Below, in pieces: positions 44,550 through 54,673 of a stretch of 64,000 nucleotides of DNA. Source of the stretch: Rhizobium bangladeshense (GTDB lineage: Bacteria > Pseudomonadota > Alphaproteobacteria > Rhizobiales > Rhizobiaceae); assembly GCF_017357245.1 (NCBI RefSeq), contig NZ_CP071612.1:3622001-3686000 (forward strand), written 5' to 3'. Below the pieces are notes generated by a model. It was not told where the DNA came from. It saw only the letters and a list, made by a program, of their open reading frames with translations, and made no database searches. Both the position numbers and the translations under genes were made by a program. Positions within the stretch are counted from its first letter, which is position 1. Each line of letters opens with the position of its first letter.

Positions 44550-46523
44550 ATGACCTCTCCCGAACAACACGACCGGATGGCGAACGCGATCCGTTTTCTC
44601 GCCATGGATGCCGTTGAAAAGGCGAATTCCGGCCACCCGGGCATGCCGATGGGCATGGCTGACGTGGCTACGGTCCTGTTCACCAAATATCTGAAGTTCG
44701 ATCCGAAGAAGCCGCATTGGCCGAACCGTGATCGGTTCGTGCTCTCTGCCGGCCACGGCTCGATGCTGCTTTATTCACTCCTCTATTTGACCGGCTACCC
44801 CGACATGACAGTCGAGGACCTGAAGCAGTTCCGCCAGATCGGATCCAAGACCGCTGGCCACCCGGAATACGGGCATGCGACCGGCATCGAGACCACTACC
44901 GGCCCGCTCGGCCAGGGCATCGCCAACGCCGTCGGCATGGCGATCGCCGAGCGCAAGCTGCGCGAGGAATTCGGGGCAGACCTCCAGGACCACTATACCT
45001 ACGTCATCAATGGCGACGGCTGCCTGATGGAAGGCATTAGCCATGAGGCGATCGCGCTTGCCGGCCACCTGAAGCTGAACAAGCTCATCCTCTTCTGGGA
45101 TAACAACTCGATCACCATCGACGGCGCCGTCTCGCTGTCGGATTCGACCGATCAGATTGCCCGCTTCAAGGCCGTTCGCTGGAACACGATCGAGATCGAT
45201 GGCCACGATCAGGTCGCCATCGCCGATGCGATCGAAGCCGCCCACAAGTCCGATCGCCCGACCTTCATCGCCTGCAAGACCGTCATCGGCTTCGGCGCCC
45301 CAAACAAGGCCGGCAGCCACAAGGTTCACGGCAGCCCGCTCGGCGCCGATGAAATCGCCGCGACCCGCAAGGCGCTGAACTGGGATTACGAGCCATTCGT
45401 CATTCCTTCCGACGTTCTCGATGCATGGCGCCTAGCCGGCACCCGCTCCGACAATATCGTCAACGCATGGGAAGAAACCCTTGCCAAGTCGCCTATCAAG
45501 GCGGAGTTCTCCCGCCGCATGGCAGGCGAACTGCCGGAAGGCTTCGACGCCGCGATCGGCGCATATAAGAAGAAGCTCGCCGAGACCAAGCCGACGGTCG
45601 CAACCCGCAAGGCATCCGAGGATGCGCTCGAGATTATCAACGGTTTTGTACCGGAAACCCTCGGCGGCTCCGCCGACCTGACGCCGTCGAACAACACCAA
45701 GACCAGCCAGATGCACTCGATCACGCCGACGGATTTCGCCGGCCGTTACATGCATTGGGGTATCCGCGAGCACGGCATGGCTTCGGCCATGAACGGCATC
45801 GCGCTGCATGGCGGCCTTATCCCCTATAGCGGCGGGTTCCTGATCTTCTCGGATTATTGCCGTCCGCCGATCCGCCTTGCTGCGCTGATGGGAATTCGCG
45901 TCATCCATGTTCTGACGCATGACTCGATCGGCGTCGGCGAAGACGGCCCGACGCATCAGCCCGTCGAGCAGCTCGCCGGCCTGCGCGCCATCCCCAACCT
46001 GCTGGTCTTCCGTCCGGCAGATGCCACGGAAACAGCGGAATGCTGGCAGATCGCCATCAAGACGCACAACCGTCCTTCTGGTCTTGCCCTGACGCGCCAG
46101 AACCTAACGGCGGTCCGCACCGAATACAGCGAAATGAACCTTTGCGAGCAGGGCGCTTACACGCTCGCCGGCAATGCCGATGCCAAGGTGACGATCTTCG
46201 CCTCCGGCTCCGAGGTGGAGATCGCCGTCGCGGCTCGCGCAGCCCTCGAAGCCAAGGGTGTGGCGGTGCGCGTCGTATCGGTTCCCTGCACGGAGCTGTT
46301 CTTCGAACAACCGGAAGCCTATCGCAAGCAGGTGCTCGGCAACTCGCCGGTCAAGATTGCCGTCGAAGCCGCCGTCCGCGAAGGCTGGGATGCCTTCATT
46401 GGGCCGGAAGGCACTTTCATCGGCATGAAGGGCTTCGGCGCTTCCGGTCCGGTCAAGGACGTTTACAAGCATTTCGGCATAACCGCCGACGCCGTCGTTG
46501 CGGCTGCGGAAGCAAAGCTTTAA
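44550..46523 (+). CDS. tkt: Transketolase
   Basis: Thiamine-diphosphate enzyme exchanging two-carbon units between pentose and triose/hexose phosphates. The 657 residues start [31 protein letters not shown], with the ThDP motif [15 protein letters not shown] (GDG followed by the NN of WDNNSIT) and [18 protein letters not shown] 44550 was chosen; the open frame is 18 codons longer. It heads the tkt-gap-pgk-fbaB group of central carbon genes. Confidence 0.97.
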   Translation: MTSPEQHDRMANAIRFLAMDAVEKANSGHPGMPMGMADVATVLFTKYLKFDPKKPHWPNRDRFVLSAGHGSMLLYSLLYLTGYPDMTVEDLKQFRQIGSKTAGHPEYGHATGIETTTGPLGQGIANAVGMAIAERKLREEFGADLQDHYTYVINGDGCLMEGISHEAIALAGHLKLNKLILFWDNNSITIDGAVSLSDSTDQIARFKAVRWNTIEIDGHDQVAIADAIEAAHKSDRPTFIACKTVIGFGAPNKAGSHKVHGSPLGADEIAATRKALNWDYEPFVIPSDVLDAWRLAGTRSDNIVNAWEETLAKSPIKAEFSRRMAGELPEGFDAAIGAYKKKLAETKPTVATRKASEDALEIINGFVPETLGGSADLTPSNNTKTSQMHSITPTDFAGRYMHWGIREHGMASAMNGIALHGGLIPYSGGFLIFSDYCRPPIRLAALMGIRVIHVLTHDSIGVGEDGPTHQPVEQLAGLRAIPNLLVFRPADATETAECWQIAIKTHNRPSGLALTRQNLTAVRTEYSEMNLCEQGAYTLAGNADAKVTIFASGSEVEIAVAARAALEAKGVAVRVVSVPCTELFFEQPEAYRKQVLGNSPVKIAVEAAVREGWDAFIGPEGTFIGMKGFGASGPVKDVYKHFGITADAVVAAAEAKL

Positions 46524-46524
46524 T

Positions 46525-46546
46525 GAGAGCGCCTTGAGGCGCTCTC
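46525..46546 (+). terminator. Hairpin after tkt
   Basis: Perfect 9-bp arms GAGAGCGCC and GGCGCTCTC around TTGA, directly after the tkt stop. No T-run follows, so termination may be partial or Rho-dependent. A second hairpin (GGCCCG/CGGGCC, 46563-46580) lies just before gap. Confidence 0.6.
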
Positions 46547-46604
46547 CATCTCCTCAATTCCAGGCCCGGCCTTTCGGGCCCTATTCTATCGGGAGTGAAT
46601 GAAC

Positions 46605-47615
46605 ATGACAGTCAAGGTTGCCATCAACGGTTTCGGCCGCATCGGTCGTAACGTCCTCCGCGCTATCGTCGAATCCGGCCGGACCGACATCGAAGTCGTC
46701 GCCATCAACGACCTCGGTCCGGTCGAGACCAACGCCCATCTGCTGCGTTACGACTCGATTCACGGCAAGTTCCCGGCCGAGGTGAAGGTCGAAGGCGACA
46801 CGATCATCGTCGGCGGCGGCAAGCCGATCAAGGTCACCGCGATCAAGGACCCGGCAACGCTGCCGCACCGCGAGCTCGGCGTCGACATCGCCATGGAATG
46901 CACGGGCATCTTCACCGCCCGCGACAAGGCCGCCGCCCACCTGACGGCCGGCGCCAAGCGCGTCATCGTCTCGGCTCCCGCCGACGGCGCCGACCTGACG
47001 GTCGTTTTCGGTGTCAACCATGACCAGCTCACCAAGGAGCACATGGTCATCTCCAACGCCTCCTGCACCACCAACTGCCTGGTGCCGGTCGTGAAGGTTC
47101 TCGACGACGCCGTCGGCATCGACCACGGCTTCATGACGACGATCCACTCCTACACTGGCGACCAGCCGACGCTCGACACGATGCACAAGGACCTGTATCG
47201 CGCCCGCGCTGCCGCCCTCTCCATGATCCCGACCTCGACGGGCGCCGCCAAGGCCGTCGGCCTCGTGCTGCCGCACCTCAAGGGCAAGCTCGACGGCACC
47301 TCGATCCGCGTTCCCACCCCCAACGTCTCGGTCGTCGACTTCAAGTTCGTCTCCAAGAAGTCCACCACGGTCGGCGAAATCAACGAAGCGATCAAGGCTG
47401 CCTCCAATGGCAAGCTGAAGGGCATCCTCGGCTACACCGACGAGCCGCTCGTCTCCCGCGACTTCAACCACGACAGCCATTCGTCGATCTTCGCAACCGA
47501 TCAGACGAAGGTCATGGAAGGCAATTTCGTGCGCGTCCTGTCCTGGTACGACAACGAGTGGGGCTTCTCCAGCCGCATGTCCGACACAGCCGTGGCCTTC
47601 GCCAAGCTCATCTGA
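46605..47615 (+). CDS. gap: Glyceraldehyde-3-phosphate dehydrogenase
   Basis: NAD-dependent glycolytic enzyme. The 336 residues begin [16 protein letters not shown]; the catalytic cysteine is C154 in [12 protein letters not shown], and the C-terminal block is [16 protein letters not shown] 46605 has GGGAG 9 bases upstream; an ATG two codons earlier is too close to it. Followed by a strong terminator. Confidence 0.97.
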   Translation: MTVKVAINGFGRIGRNVLRAIVESGRTDIEVVAINDLGPVETNAHLLRYDSIHGKFPAEVKVEGDTIIVGGGKPIKVTAIKDPATLPHRELGVDIAMECTGIFTARDKAAAHLTAGAKRVIVSAPADGADLTVVFGVNHDQLTKEHMVISNASCTTNCLVPVVKVLDDAVGIDHGFMTTIHSYTGDQPTLDTMHKDLYRARAAALSMIPTSTGAAKAVGLVLPHLKGKLDGTSIRVPTPNVSVVDFKFVSKKSTTVGEINEAIKAASNGKLKGILGYTDEPLVSRDFNHDSHSSIFATDQTKVMEGNFVRVLSWYDNEWGFSSRMSDTAVAFAKLI

Positions 47616-47640
47616 GAGCTCGACCAGTGAATATCGCAGG

Positions 47641-47664
47641 CGGCCCGGGAAACCGGGCCGTTTT
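47641..47664 (+). terminator. Terminator of gap
   Basis: CGGCCCGG and CCGGGCCG arms with a GAAA tetraloop and TTTT, 25 bp after the gap stop. Confidence 0.9.
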
Positions 47665-47745
47665 GTCATAGGCGTCTGAAGCCGGTCGTGGCATTATTGA
47701 CAGCCCCGGAGCCGCCGTCGCACCCGGGGAGATAAAGGGGAATGG

Positions 47746-48060
47746 ATGGACTACTTTACCGTTGAAATCGCCGGCCGCGCCGTCGCCAGCTTCCGTTCGA
47801 AAAACCATGAAGAAGCAACGCATTTCTTTGAAGCGGAAGACTTTCGCGACGATCTGACTATCCTTGAGTCCGAAGGCAAGCCCCTGTGGGACCGCAAGGC
47901 GACGCTCAGCCTGCGCAAGGCGACCGCTGAGGAAGCCAGCGAAGTCGAGCACGCCTATGAATTCGACGACGATCCGGAAAGGACTATCGACGACGAGTTC
48001 GTGGTTTTCCTGGTACCGGTCGAAGATCTGACCGACGAGGGCGAGGACACCGAAGACTGA
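47746..48060 (+). CDS. Conserved small acidic protein of unknown function
   Basis: A 104-residue acidic protein: MDYFTVEIAGRAVASFRSKN, EEATHFFEAEDFRDDLTILE, ending VEDLTDEGEDTED. No signal peptide or membrane helix. I recognise no domain. The start has a GGGGAA-type ribosome site. It sits between gap and pgk, where rhizobial genomes often keep small unknown genes. Confidence 0.7.
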   Translation: MDYFTVEIAGRAVASFRSKNHEEATHFFEAEDFRDDLTILESEGKPLWDRKATLSLRKATAEEASEVEHAYEFDDDPERTIDDEFVVFLVPVEDLTDEGEDTED

Positions 48061-48226
48061 CAGTCGATCTGTATTGGTCTTCCGGTTTTTGAAGCCTTCT
48101 CGAAACGACCGGTTCGCTGCGGCCGGAGGACGGAATGAGAGTTGGCAATGCGCTGGCCATGCGTGATAGACTGAGGAAATGCATAACGCTGCACAATGGC
48201 TGAAATGATCCAAGTGGAGGCGATAA

Positions 48227-48406
48227 ATGGCAGAGGCGCAAAAACGCTTGTCCCACACCACCCTCAAGCGGCGGCAGCGTTTTCACCCCAAGCGGGACGT
48301 CAGACCTGCCGTGCTGGCAAAGGCTAATCGCCTGGTCGTCCGGATCGCCGCGTTCATCGGTCTTGCGTTTCTCGCCATCGTCACACTTCAGGCAGTGTTG
48401 GGATAG
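48227..48406 (+). CDS. Small single-pass membrane protein (59 aa)
   Basis: A short gene with a good ribosome site (GGAGG 7 bases before the ATG). The N-terminal half is strongly basic (MAEAQKRLSHTTLKRRQRF) and the C-terminal half is one hydrophobic helix (RIAAFIGLAFLAIVTLQAVL). The predicted topology is cytoplasmic N-terminus and one inner-membrane segment. Function unknown. Confidence 0.65.
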   Translation: MAEAQKRLSHTTLKRRQRFHPKRDVRPAVLAKANRLVVRIAAFIGLAFLAIVTLQAVLG

Positions 48407-48856
48407 CCGACCAGCCCGCGGCCGCTTCCGGCCAGCCCGGCATCCTATCCGCTACCCTCGGCGTTCATTTTCCCGCTCTCCGCATCCGGGCGCCTGTAAT
48501 TCATTCTACCCCCATCGGCAAAGCGAAGGCGGCCGCCTGGACGGAGGAGCGATCTTATTCCGCTACCGTTCGCAGATGCCGGCAGGAAAAATCCGTACCC
48601 GTGTTTTTTGCCCTGCTCTCGCCTGATTTTCCTATACATTCTTTATAGAGAACTTCTCCCGTAGCATTCCGTGTCGGTCGCCGTCCGGCGAGCCGCTCAG
48701 CAGCATGATGTGGCATCGAGTCGAGGTTAAGCCGCAAGGCCTACCCTTCTCTGGGATTTTGCCCTTTACTGGCGGATCGCCAGGCGTGGCGGGGGAATGA
48801 AGCAGGGCGGAGCGCCGGAGGCCGCGTTCGCCAAGCAGTCGATGGAAGGGGTGGGC
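48407..48856. other. 450-bp intergenic region before the antiporter gene
   Basis: No convincing gene on either strand. A weak promoter-like pair (TTGCCC near 48607, TATACA near 48632) lies on the plus strand about 220 bp before the antiporter start, leaving room for a long leader. Confidence 0.4.
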
Positions 48857-50731
48857 ATGGAAGCGTTCTATATTGTGGTACTGGTCGCGACGGCGCTCGT
48901 GCTTCTGGCCGCTTTTTCGAGCCTGCTCGCCTTCCGCTTCGGCGCCCCGCTGCTTCTTCTCTTCCTGATGATCGGCCTTGCCGCCGGCGTCGACGGCCTC
49001 GGCATCGAATTCAGCAACAACTATCTCGCCTATATTCTCGGCTCTATTGCGCTCGCCGTCATTCTGTTTGATTCCGGCTTCGGCACGCCGATGCAGGCCT
49101 TTCGGCTCGCGGCCGTGCCTTCTTTGACGCTCGCCTCGGTCGGCGTTCTGATTACCGCATCGCTGTTTGCCGTCGCGGCCATGTGGCTTTTGAACTTCAC
49201 CTGGCTCGAAGGCCTGTTGCTCGGCTCGATCGTCGCATCGACGGATGCCGCCGCCGTCTTCTTCCTGTTGCGCATCGGCGGCATCAATATCCGCGATAAG
49301 GTGCGCTCGACGCTGGAAGTCGAATCCGGCACCAACGATCCGATGGCGATCTTCCTCACTATCGCCCTTGTCGAGGTCCTGGCGAGCGGCGAGCGTTACG
49401 CTGGCATCAACATCGGCATGCTCGCCATGTTCATCCAGCAGATGGGGCTCGGTGTCATTCTCGGCCTGCTCGGCGGCATGATGATCGTGCTGATCGTCAG
49501 CAAGCTTGATACGGATCGGGGCCTGACGCCGATCTTCGTGCTGGCGCTCGCCCTTCTCGTTTTCTCCTTTGCCGGTGCGGTCGGCGGCAGCGGCTTCCTA
49601 GCCGTCTATGTCGCCGGCATCTATGCCGGAAACCGGAGAATGCAGGCGCTCGGCACGATCAAACGCTTCCAGGACGGCATGACTTGGCTGGCGCAGATCA
49701 TCATGTTCCTGGTGCTGGGCCTGCTCGCCACGCCCTCACAATTTCCCGCCATCGTCGTGCCGGCCATCCTGCTTGCCCTCTTCCTGATCTTCATTGCCCG
49801 GCCGCTGGCAATCTGGCTGTCGCTGCTTCCATTCGATTATACACAACAGGAGATCGGTTTCGTCGCCTGGGTCGGCCTGCGTGGCGCCGTCTCCATTCTG
49901 CTTGCTATCATGCCCATCCTCGGCGGGCTGGAAAACGGCCAGCTCTTCTTCAACACCGCCTTCATCATCGTGTTGGTCTCCCTGCTCATCCAAGGCTGGA
50001 CGATCAAGCCGATCGCCAAGAAGCTCGGCCTGATCATTCCGCCGCGCATTGGCGCCGTCGACAAGGTCGAGGTCGACCTTCCAGGCGCTGCCAACCACGA
50101 ACTTCTCTCCTATCGTGTGATCAAGGATAGTCCCGTACTGCGCGGCGAGCGCATTCCGCGCTGGGCCACTCCTTCGCTTGTCATCCGCGACGGCAAGTCA
50201 ATGCGTTATCAGTATGCCGGGCGGCTGCGCGAGAACGATCTCGTCTATCTCTTCATCGTGCCGAGTTATTCCCGCCTGCTCGACCGCCTCTTTGCCAGCC
50301 GCGCGCCCGTGGATGAGGACGATGCCGAATTCTTCGGCGCCTTCGCGCTCTCCCCTGCCCGCCCCGCGGCCGATCTCGATGCCGCCTACGGGCCCGGCCT
50401 GCTCCACGAATCTGAAAAAGGCCTGACGATCGCGGAACTGATGCGGCAGCGCCTCGGCGGCAAGGCCGATTATGCCGATCGCGTCCGCCTCGGCTCGATC
50501 ATCCTCATCGTCCGCGATCTCGACGAGCACGACCACATCACCTCCGTCGGCATGTCGCTCGAAGCGGTCGAACCTGCCACCACCCTACCGATTTTCATCA
50601 ATCTCAAGGACATCATCCAGCGCATCCGCGAGCGGTTGGACGGACGCCGCAGCCGCGAAGCCGCGGCCTCCGAAACCATGCCGAAAGCATCGGCCGGAGG
50701 CGACAAAGCCAGACGCGAAAACGGCCGTTGA
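48857..50731 (+). CDS. Potassium/proton antiporter (CPA1, NhaP2/CvrA type)
   Basis: A 624-residue inner-membrane exchanger. About 12-13 helices span residues 1-400, with the ion-path blocks [36 protein letters not shown] and [15 protein letters not shown] TrkA-C-like domain (about 410-490, [20 protein letters not shown]) and a CorC/HlyC-like domain (about 530-600, [20 protein letters not shown]) follow, as in NhaP2. ATG 48857 ([15 protein letters not shown]) has GGAAGGGG upstream; the frame is open 20 codons further. Confidence 0.9.
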   Translation: MEAFYIVVLVATALVLLAAFSSLLAFRFGAPLLLLFLMIGLAAGVDGLGIEFSNNYLAYILGSIALAVILFDSGFGTPMQAFRLAAVPSLTLASVGVLITASLFAVAAMWLLNFTWLEGLLLGSIVASTDAAAVFFLLRIGGINIRDKVRSTLEVESGTNDPMAIFLTIALVEVLASGERYAGINIGMLAMFIQQMGLGVILGLLGGMMIVLIVSKLDTDRGLTPIFVLALALLVFSFAGAVGGSGFLAVYVAGIYAGNRRMQALGTIKRFQDGMTWLAQIIMFLVLGLLATPSQFPAIVVPAILLALFLIFIARPLAIWLSLLPFDYTQQEIGFVAWVGLRGAVSILLAIMPILGGLENGQLFFNTAFIIVLVSLLIQGWTIKPIAKKLGLIIPPRIGAVDKVEVDLPGAANHELLSYRVIKDSPVLRGERIPRWATPSLVIRDGKSMRYQYAGRLRENDLVYLFIVPSYSRLLDRLFASRAPVDEDDAEFFGAFALSPARPAADLDAAYGPGLLHESEKGLTIAELMRQRLGGKADYADRVRLGSIILIVRDLDEHDHITSVGMSLEAVEPATTLPIFINLKDIIQRIRERLDGRRSREAAASETMPKASAGGDKARRENGR

Positions 50732-50801
50732 ACGCCTTGCGTCTCGAATGATCCTTGCTATGGTCGGCGCGACTTCCGCCAACCAAGACTGGATTTCCCC
50801 C

Positions 50802-52004
50802 ATGCCTTCTTTCAAGACCCTCGACGATCTCTCCGACATCAGCGGCGAGCGTGTGCTCATCCGGGTTGACCTCAACGTCCCGGTCAAGGACGGCAAGGTT
50901 ACCGATACGACGCGCATCGAGCGCGTGGCGCCGACGATCCTCGAATTGTCGGGCAAGGGCGCCAAGGTGATCCTGCTAGCTCATTTCGGCCGGCCTAAGG
51001 ACGGCCCTTCGCCGGATCTGTCGCTGTCGCTGATCGCCCCTTCCGTCGAGGAAGTGCTCGGCCATACCGTGCTGACGGCCTCCGACTGCATCGGCGATGC
51101 GGCTGCCTCCGCCGTCGGCGCGATGAAGGACGGCGATATCCTGCTCCTGGAAAACACTCGCTTTCACAAGGGCGAGGAGAAGAACGATCCCGATTTCACC
51201 AAGGCGCTCGCCGCCAACGGCGACATCTATGTCAATGACGCCTTCTCCGCCGCCCACCGCGCCCATGCTTCCACCGAGGGCCTTGCCCATCTCCTGCCGG
51301 CCTATGCCGGCCGCACCATGCAGGCCGAGCTGGAAGCGCTGGAAAAGGGTCTCGGCAATCCCGCCCGCCCCGTCGTCGCCATCGTCGGGGGCGCCAAGGT
51401 CTCAACCAAGATCGATCTTTTGATGAACCTCGTGAAGAAGGTCGACGCGCTCGTCATCGGCGGCGGCATGGCCAACACCTTCATCGCCGCCCGCGGCACC
51501 AATGTCGGCAAGTCGCTTTGCGAGCATGATCTCGCCGAAACCGCCAAGCAGATCATGATCGAGGCAGCGACCGCCGGTTGCGCCATCATCCTGCCGGAGG
51601 ACGGCGTCGTCGCCCGCGAGTTCAAGGCGGGTGCCGCCAATGAAACGGTCGATATCAACGCCATTCCCGCCGATGCCATGATGCTCGACGTCGGCCCGAA
51701 ATCCGTCCATGCCATCAATGCCTGGATTGAGCGCGCCTCGACCCTTGTCTGGAACGGCCCGCTCGGCGCCTTCGAGATCGAGCCCTTCGATGCCGCAACG
51801 GTCGCTGCGGCAAAATACGCCGCAGAGCGCACAGCGGCCGGCAAGCTGACCTCCGTTGCCGGCGGCGGCGACACCGTCTCAGCGCTGAACCATGCCGGCG
51901 TTGCCGACGATTTCACCTATGTCTCCACCGCTGGCGGCGCTTTCCTCGAGTGGATGGAAGGCAAGGAACTTCCCGGCGTCGCCGTCCTCGGCGCCGGGAG
52001 ATAA
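50802..52004 (+). CDS. pgk: Phosphoglycerate kinase
   Basis: Transfers phosphate from 1,3-bisphosphoglycerate to ADP. The 400 residues begin [27 protein letters not shown], with [42 protein letters not shown] and the ATP loop [11 protein letters not shown]. The true start is at 50802; the frame is open far upstream through the antiporter C-terminus. Confidence 0.97.
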   Translation: MPSFKTLDDLSDISGERVLIRVDLNVPVKDGKVTDTTRIERVAPTILELSGKGAKVILLAHFGRPKDGPSPDLSLSLIAPSVEEVLGHTVLTASDCIGDAAASAVGAMKDGDILLLENTRFHKGEEKNDPDFTKALAANGDIYVNDAFSAAHRAHASTEGLAHLLPAYAGRTMQAELEALEKGLGNPARPVVAIVGGAKVSTKIDLLMNLVKKVDALVIGGGMANTFIAARGTNVGKSLCEHDLAETAKQIMIEAATAGCAIILPEDGVVAREFKAGAANETVDINAIPADAMMLDVGPKSVHAINAWIERASTLVWNGPLGAFEIEPFDAATVAAAKYAAERTAAGKLTSVAGGGDTVSALNHAGVADDFTYVSTAGGAFLEWMEGKELPGVAVLGAGR

Positions 52005-52038
52005 GCATCAAGCAATTTGGCAGGTTTTACATGTGGAT

Positions 52039-52072
52039 AGACCGCGGCGGCGAGGAGCCTCCGCGGTCTTTT
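52039..52072 (+). terminator. Terminator of pgk
   Basis: AGACCGCGG and CCGCGGTCT arms (52039-52069) with a 13-nt loop, then TTTT, 35 bp after pgk. Confidence 0.85.
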
Positions 52073-52103
52073 GCTCAGGCGCGGTAAAAAATCCCAATCT
52101 TTC

Positions 52104-52130
52104 AAACGATTGAATTCATTTCAATCGTTT
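52104..52130. promoter_or_regulatory. Perfect 11-bp inverted repeat upstream of fbaB
   Basis: AAACGATTGAA and TTCAATCGTTT around TTCAT, 96-122 bp before the fbaB ATG. The shape and A/T-CG-rich half-sites fit a dimeric (LacI-like) sugar-responsive regulator. Regulator not identified. Confidence 0.65.
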
Positions 52131-52225
52131 CAATGACTTAGCCCTCCATTTTCCTCTCTATAAACTTCTGTTATCGCCGTCCTATATTCTTAAACCGCCG
52201 ATGTTTCATGCTGTGGAGAGAACGA

Positions 52226-53251
52226 ATGAGCGAACGACTGGAAGACATTGCAGTGCAGATGGTTGCTGGTGGCCGGGGACTGCTAGCCGCTGATGAATCG
52301 ACCTCCACCATCAAGAAGCGTTTCGACACGATCAATCTCGAATCAACCGAAACGAGCCGTCGCGATTACCGCGAGATGCTCTTCCGCTCCGACGAGGCGA
52401 TGAAGAAATATATTTCCGGCGTCATCCTGTTCGAAGAGACGCTCTTCCAGAACGCCGCAAACGGCACGCCTTTCGTCGATATTATCCGCGCCGCTGGTTC
52501 CATTCCCGGCATCAAGGTTGATACCGGCGCCAAGCCGATGGCCAAATTTCCGGGCGAGACCATCACCGAGGGCCTCGATGGCCTCGGCGAGCGCCTTGCT
52601 CGATATTACGAGGCCGGCGCCCGTTTCGCCAAGTGGCGCGGCGTCATCGCCATCTCCTCGACGCTGCCGACCCGCGGCTCGGTCCGCGCCAATGCTCAGG
52701 CGCTTGCTCGCTACGCCGCTCTTTGCCAGGAAGCCAAGATCGTTCCGATCGTCGAGCCGGAATGCCTCATGGACGGCAAGCCGGGCGACCACAATATCGA
52801 CCGCTGCGCCGAGGTCACCGAATCCACGCTGCGCATCGTTTTTGAGGAACTGGCCGATGCCCGCGTCAGCCTCGAAGGCATGATCCTGAAGCCGAACATG
52901 GTCATCGACGGCAAGAACGCCCGCAAGGCCTCGGTCACCGAAGTGGCGGAACGCACCGTGCAGGTGCTCAAGCGCACGGTCCCGTCAGCGGTTCCGGGCA
53001 TCGCCTTCCTCTCCGGCGGCCAGTCGACCGAAGAGGCGACCGCGCACCTTTCCGCCATCAATGCCATGGCTGACCTGCCCTGGTTCGTCACCTTCTCCTA
53101 TGGCCGCGCCTTGCAGGACAGCGCGCTCAAGGCCTGGAATGGCAAGCCGGAAAATGTCGCCGCCGGGCAGCGCGAATTCACCCACCGCGCCGAGATGAAC
53201 AGCCTTGCTGCCAAGGGCAACTGGCAGAAGGACCTGGAAAAGGCGGCCTGA
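52226..53251 (+). CDS. fbaB: Fructose-bisphosphate aldolase, class I
   Basis: Schiff-base aldolase of glycolysis and gluconeogenesis. The 341 residues start MSERLEDIAVQMVAGGRGLLAADESTSTIKKR; KWRGVIAIS and the Schiff-base block SLEGMILKPNMVIDGKNA are class I signatures, and FLSGGQSTEEATAHL follows. ATG 52226 preferred (GGAGAG upstream). It has its own terminator and palindromic operator, separating it from pgk. Confidence 0.95.
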   Translation: MSERLEDIAVQMVAGGRGLLAADESTSTIKKRFDTINLESTETSRRDYREMLFRSDEAMKKYISGVILFEETLFQNAANGTPFVDIIRAAGSIPGIKVDTGAKPMAKFPGETITEGLDGLGERLARYYEAGARFAKWRGVIAISSTLPTRGSVRANAQALARYAALCQEAKIVPIVEPECLMDGKPGDHNIDRCAEVTESTLRIVFEELADARVSLEGMILKPNMVIDGKNARKASVTEVAERTVQVLKRTVPSAVPGIAFLSGGQSTEEATAHLSAINAMADLPWFVTFSYGRALQDSALKAWNGKPENVAAGQREFTHRAEMNSLAAKGNWQKDLEKAA

Positions 53252-53275
53252 TCCAGGTAGCCTCAAGTCGATTGC

Positions 53276-53310
53276 AGAAAGGGCGGCAACTGGATGTTGC
53301 CGCCCTTTCT
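53276..53310 (+). terminator. Terminator of fbaB
   Basis: Perfect 15-bp arms (AGAAAGGGCGGCAAC with its complement) around a TGGAT loop. Very stable; only a short T-rich tail follows. Confidence 0.85.
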
Positions 53311-53391
53311 GTATTGTCTCGGCGACAAGAAACCGCTTCGCCGCACCAAAAATCGTGATTATTCATAACGGCCGCTGCTACAGGAGCCGCT

Positions 53392-54315
53392 ATGACTACC
53401 GTCCCCTACCTCACTGTCGACGTCTTCACCACCACGCGTTTCGAGGGCAACCCGCTTGCCGTGATTTTCGATGCGCGCGGCCTCACCGATGCGGCAATGC
53501 AGAAGATCGCCACAGAATTCAACTATTCCGAAGTCACCTTCGTCCTGCCGCCGGAAGACCCCGCCAATTCCGCCCGCGTGCGCATCTTCACCCCGACGAT
53601 GGAGATCCCCTTTGCCGGACATCCGAATGTCGGCACCGCCTTTGTGCTCGGCCAGCAGGCGGAGATCTTCGGTAAGCCTGTCGGCGATACACTGCGCTTC
53701 GAAGAAAGGGCCGGACTGGTCGAGGTCATTCTGGAACGCAACGAGGGAAGGGTGACGGCCGCCGCTATCCGCGCGCCGCAACCGCTGGCGATCGGCGATA
53801 CCATCACGGGAGAAACTGTCGCCCGCTGCGTCTCGCTCGATCCCGGCGTCGTGGTCGCGACCACCCATGCGCCGGTCTTTGCCTCCGTCGGCCTGAACTT
53901 CGCCGTCGCTGAATTGAGCGGAGTTGAAGCACTGGCCGCCGCCCGCCCGAACCTCGCCGGCTTCCATGAAGCTGCCGGCCGTCAGACTACGAGCGGCCAC
54001 GACTTCTCGCTCTTCGTCTACATTAGGGCACCTGAAAATCCCTGGAATATTCGCGCCCGCATGTTCGCGCCGCTCGATAATGTGCCCGAGGATCCCGCGA
54101 CGGGCAGCGCTGCGGCAGCCCTCGGCGCCTACCTCGTTTCGCTGGCGCCGGAGGCCGATATGAACGTCCGCATCACTATCGAACAGGGCGTGGAAATGGG
54201 CCGCCGCAGCATTATCGCTCTTGATGTCACAAAATCCGGCGGGATCGTCACCGACGTTATGATCTCGGGAAGTTGCGTCTCCGTCATGCGCGGAGAAATC
54301 ACCTTGCGGGACTGA
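53392..54315 (+). CDS. PhzF-family isomerase
   Basis: A 307-residue diaminopimelate-epimerase-fold protein. PYLTVDVFTTTRFEGNPLAVIFDARGL starts it; the catalytic glutamate is in FNYSEVTFVLPP, and IPFAGHPNVGTA and EDPATGSAAAALGAYL are family blocks. Substrate unknown; no phenazine genes are nearby. Confidence 0.9.
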   Translation: MTTVPYLTVDVFTTTRFEGNPLAVIFDARGLTDAAMQKIATEFNYSEVTFVLPPEDPANSARVRIFTPTMEIPFAGHPNVGTAFVLGQQAEIFGKPVGDTLRFEERAGLVEVILERNEGRVTAAAIRAPQPLAIGDTITGETVARCVSLDPGVVVATTHAPVFASVGLNFAVAELSGVEALAAARPNLAGFHEAAGRQTTSGHDFSLFVYIRAPENPWNIRARMFAPLDNVPEDPATGSAAAALGAYLVSLAPEADMNVRITIEQGVEMGRRSIIALDVTKSGGIVTDVMISGSCVSVMRGEITLRD

Positions 54316-54336
54316 CAATCCCCGCGCCACCCAGGC

Positions 54337-54501
54337 CTACATCAGGAAGTCGCGCGACAGCAGCGCCACTGCCCAGACGCCAAAGGCGATCAACGCGATC
54401 TTCCAGAAATCGATCCTGCGTCTGAGGCCGGGAAGTCCGAGCGGCTTGATCACCTGTATCACCATGGCAAGGATGAGCAGCAAGCCTATCAGCTTTGTCA
54501 T
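54337..54501 (-). CDS. Small membrane protein (54 aa)
   Basis: A 54-residue gene: MTKLIGLLLILAMVIQVIKP, a basic loop GLPGLRRRIDF, then WKIALIAFGVWAVALLSRDF. Two membrane helices are predicted with the loop between them. The ribosome site is weak (GGAAAA). It lies in the gap between phzF and the MFS gene, on the opposite strand. Hydrophobic pattern and clean frame suggest it is real; function unknown. Confidence 0.65.
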   Translation of the reverse strand: MTKLIGLLLILAMVIQVIKPLGLPGLRRRIDFWKIALIAFGVWAVALLSRDFLM

Positions 54502-54673
54502 GCTTTATTTTTTCCATTTTTCAGAATGTCACAGGACGGACATTTTTCCGCGCGAACACAGGACCTCGTCAGGCCGTAAAGGCATTCCGGGGCACAATCA
54601 ATCATCTTGAGGCTGGGCAGGCGCAGGTCTTGCCTTATGTCCGTTCATAATCGCTGAGACCGAGTCTGGGGAA

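Noticed and set aside
54299..54517. 72-codon minus-strand frame between phzF and the MFS gene
   Set aside because: Its translation is an unstructured mix, while the overlapping 54-codon frame gives two clean membrane helices.
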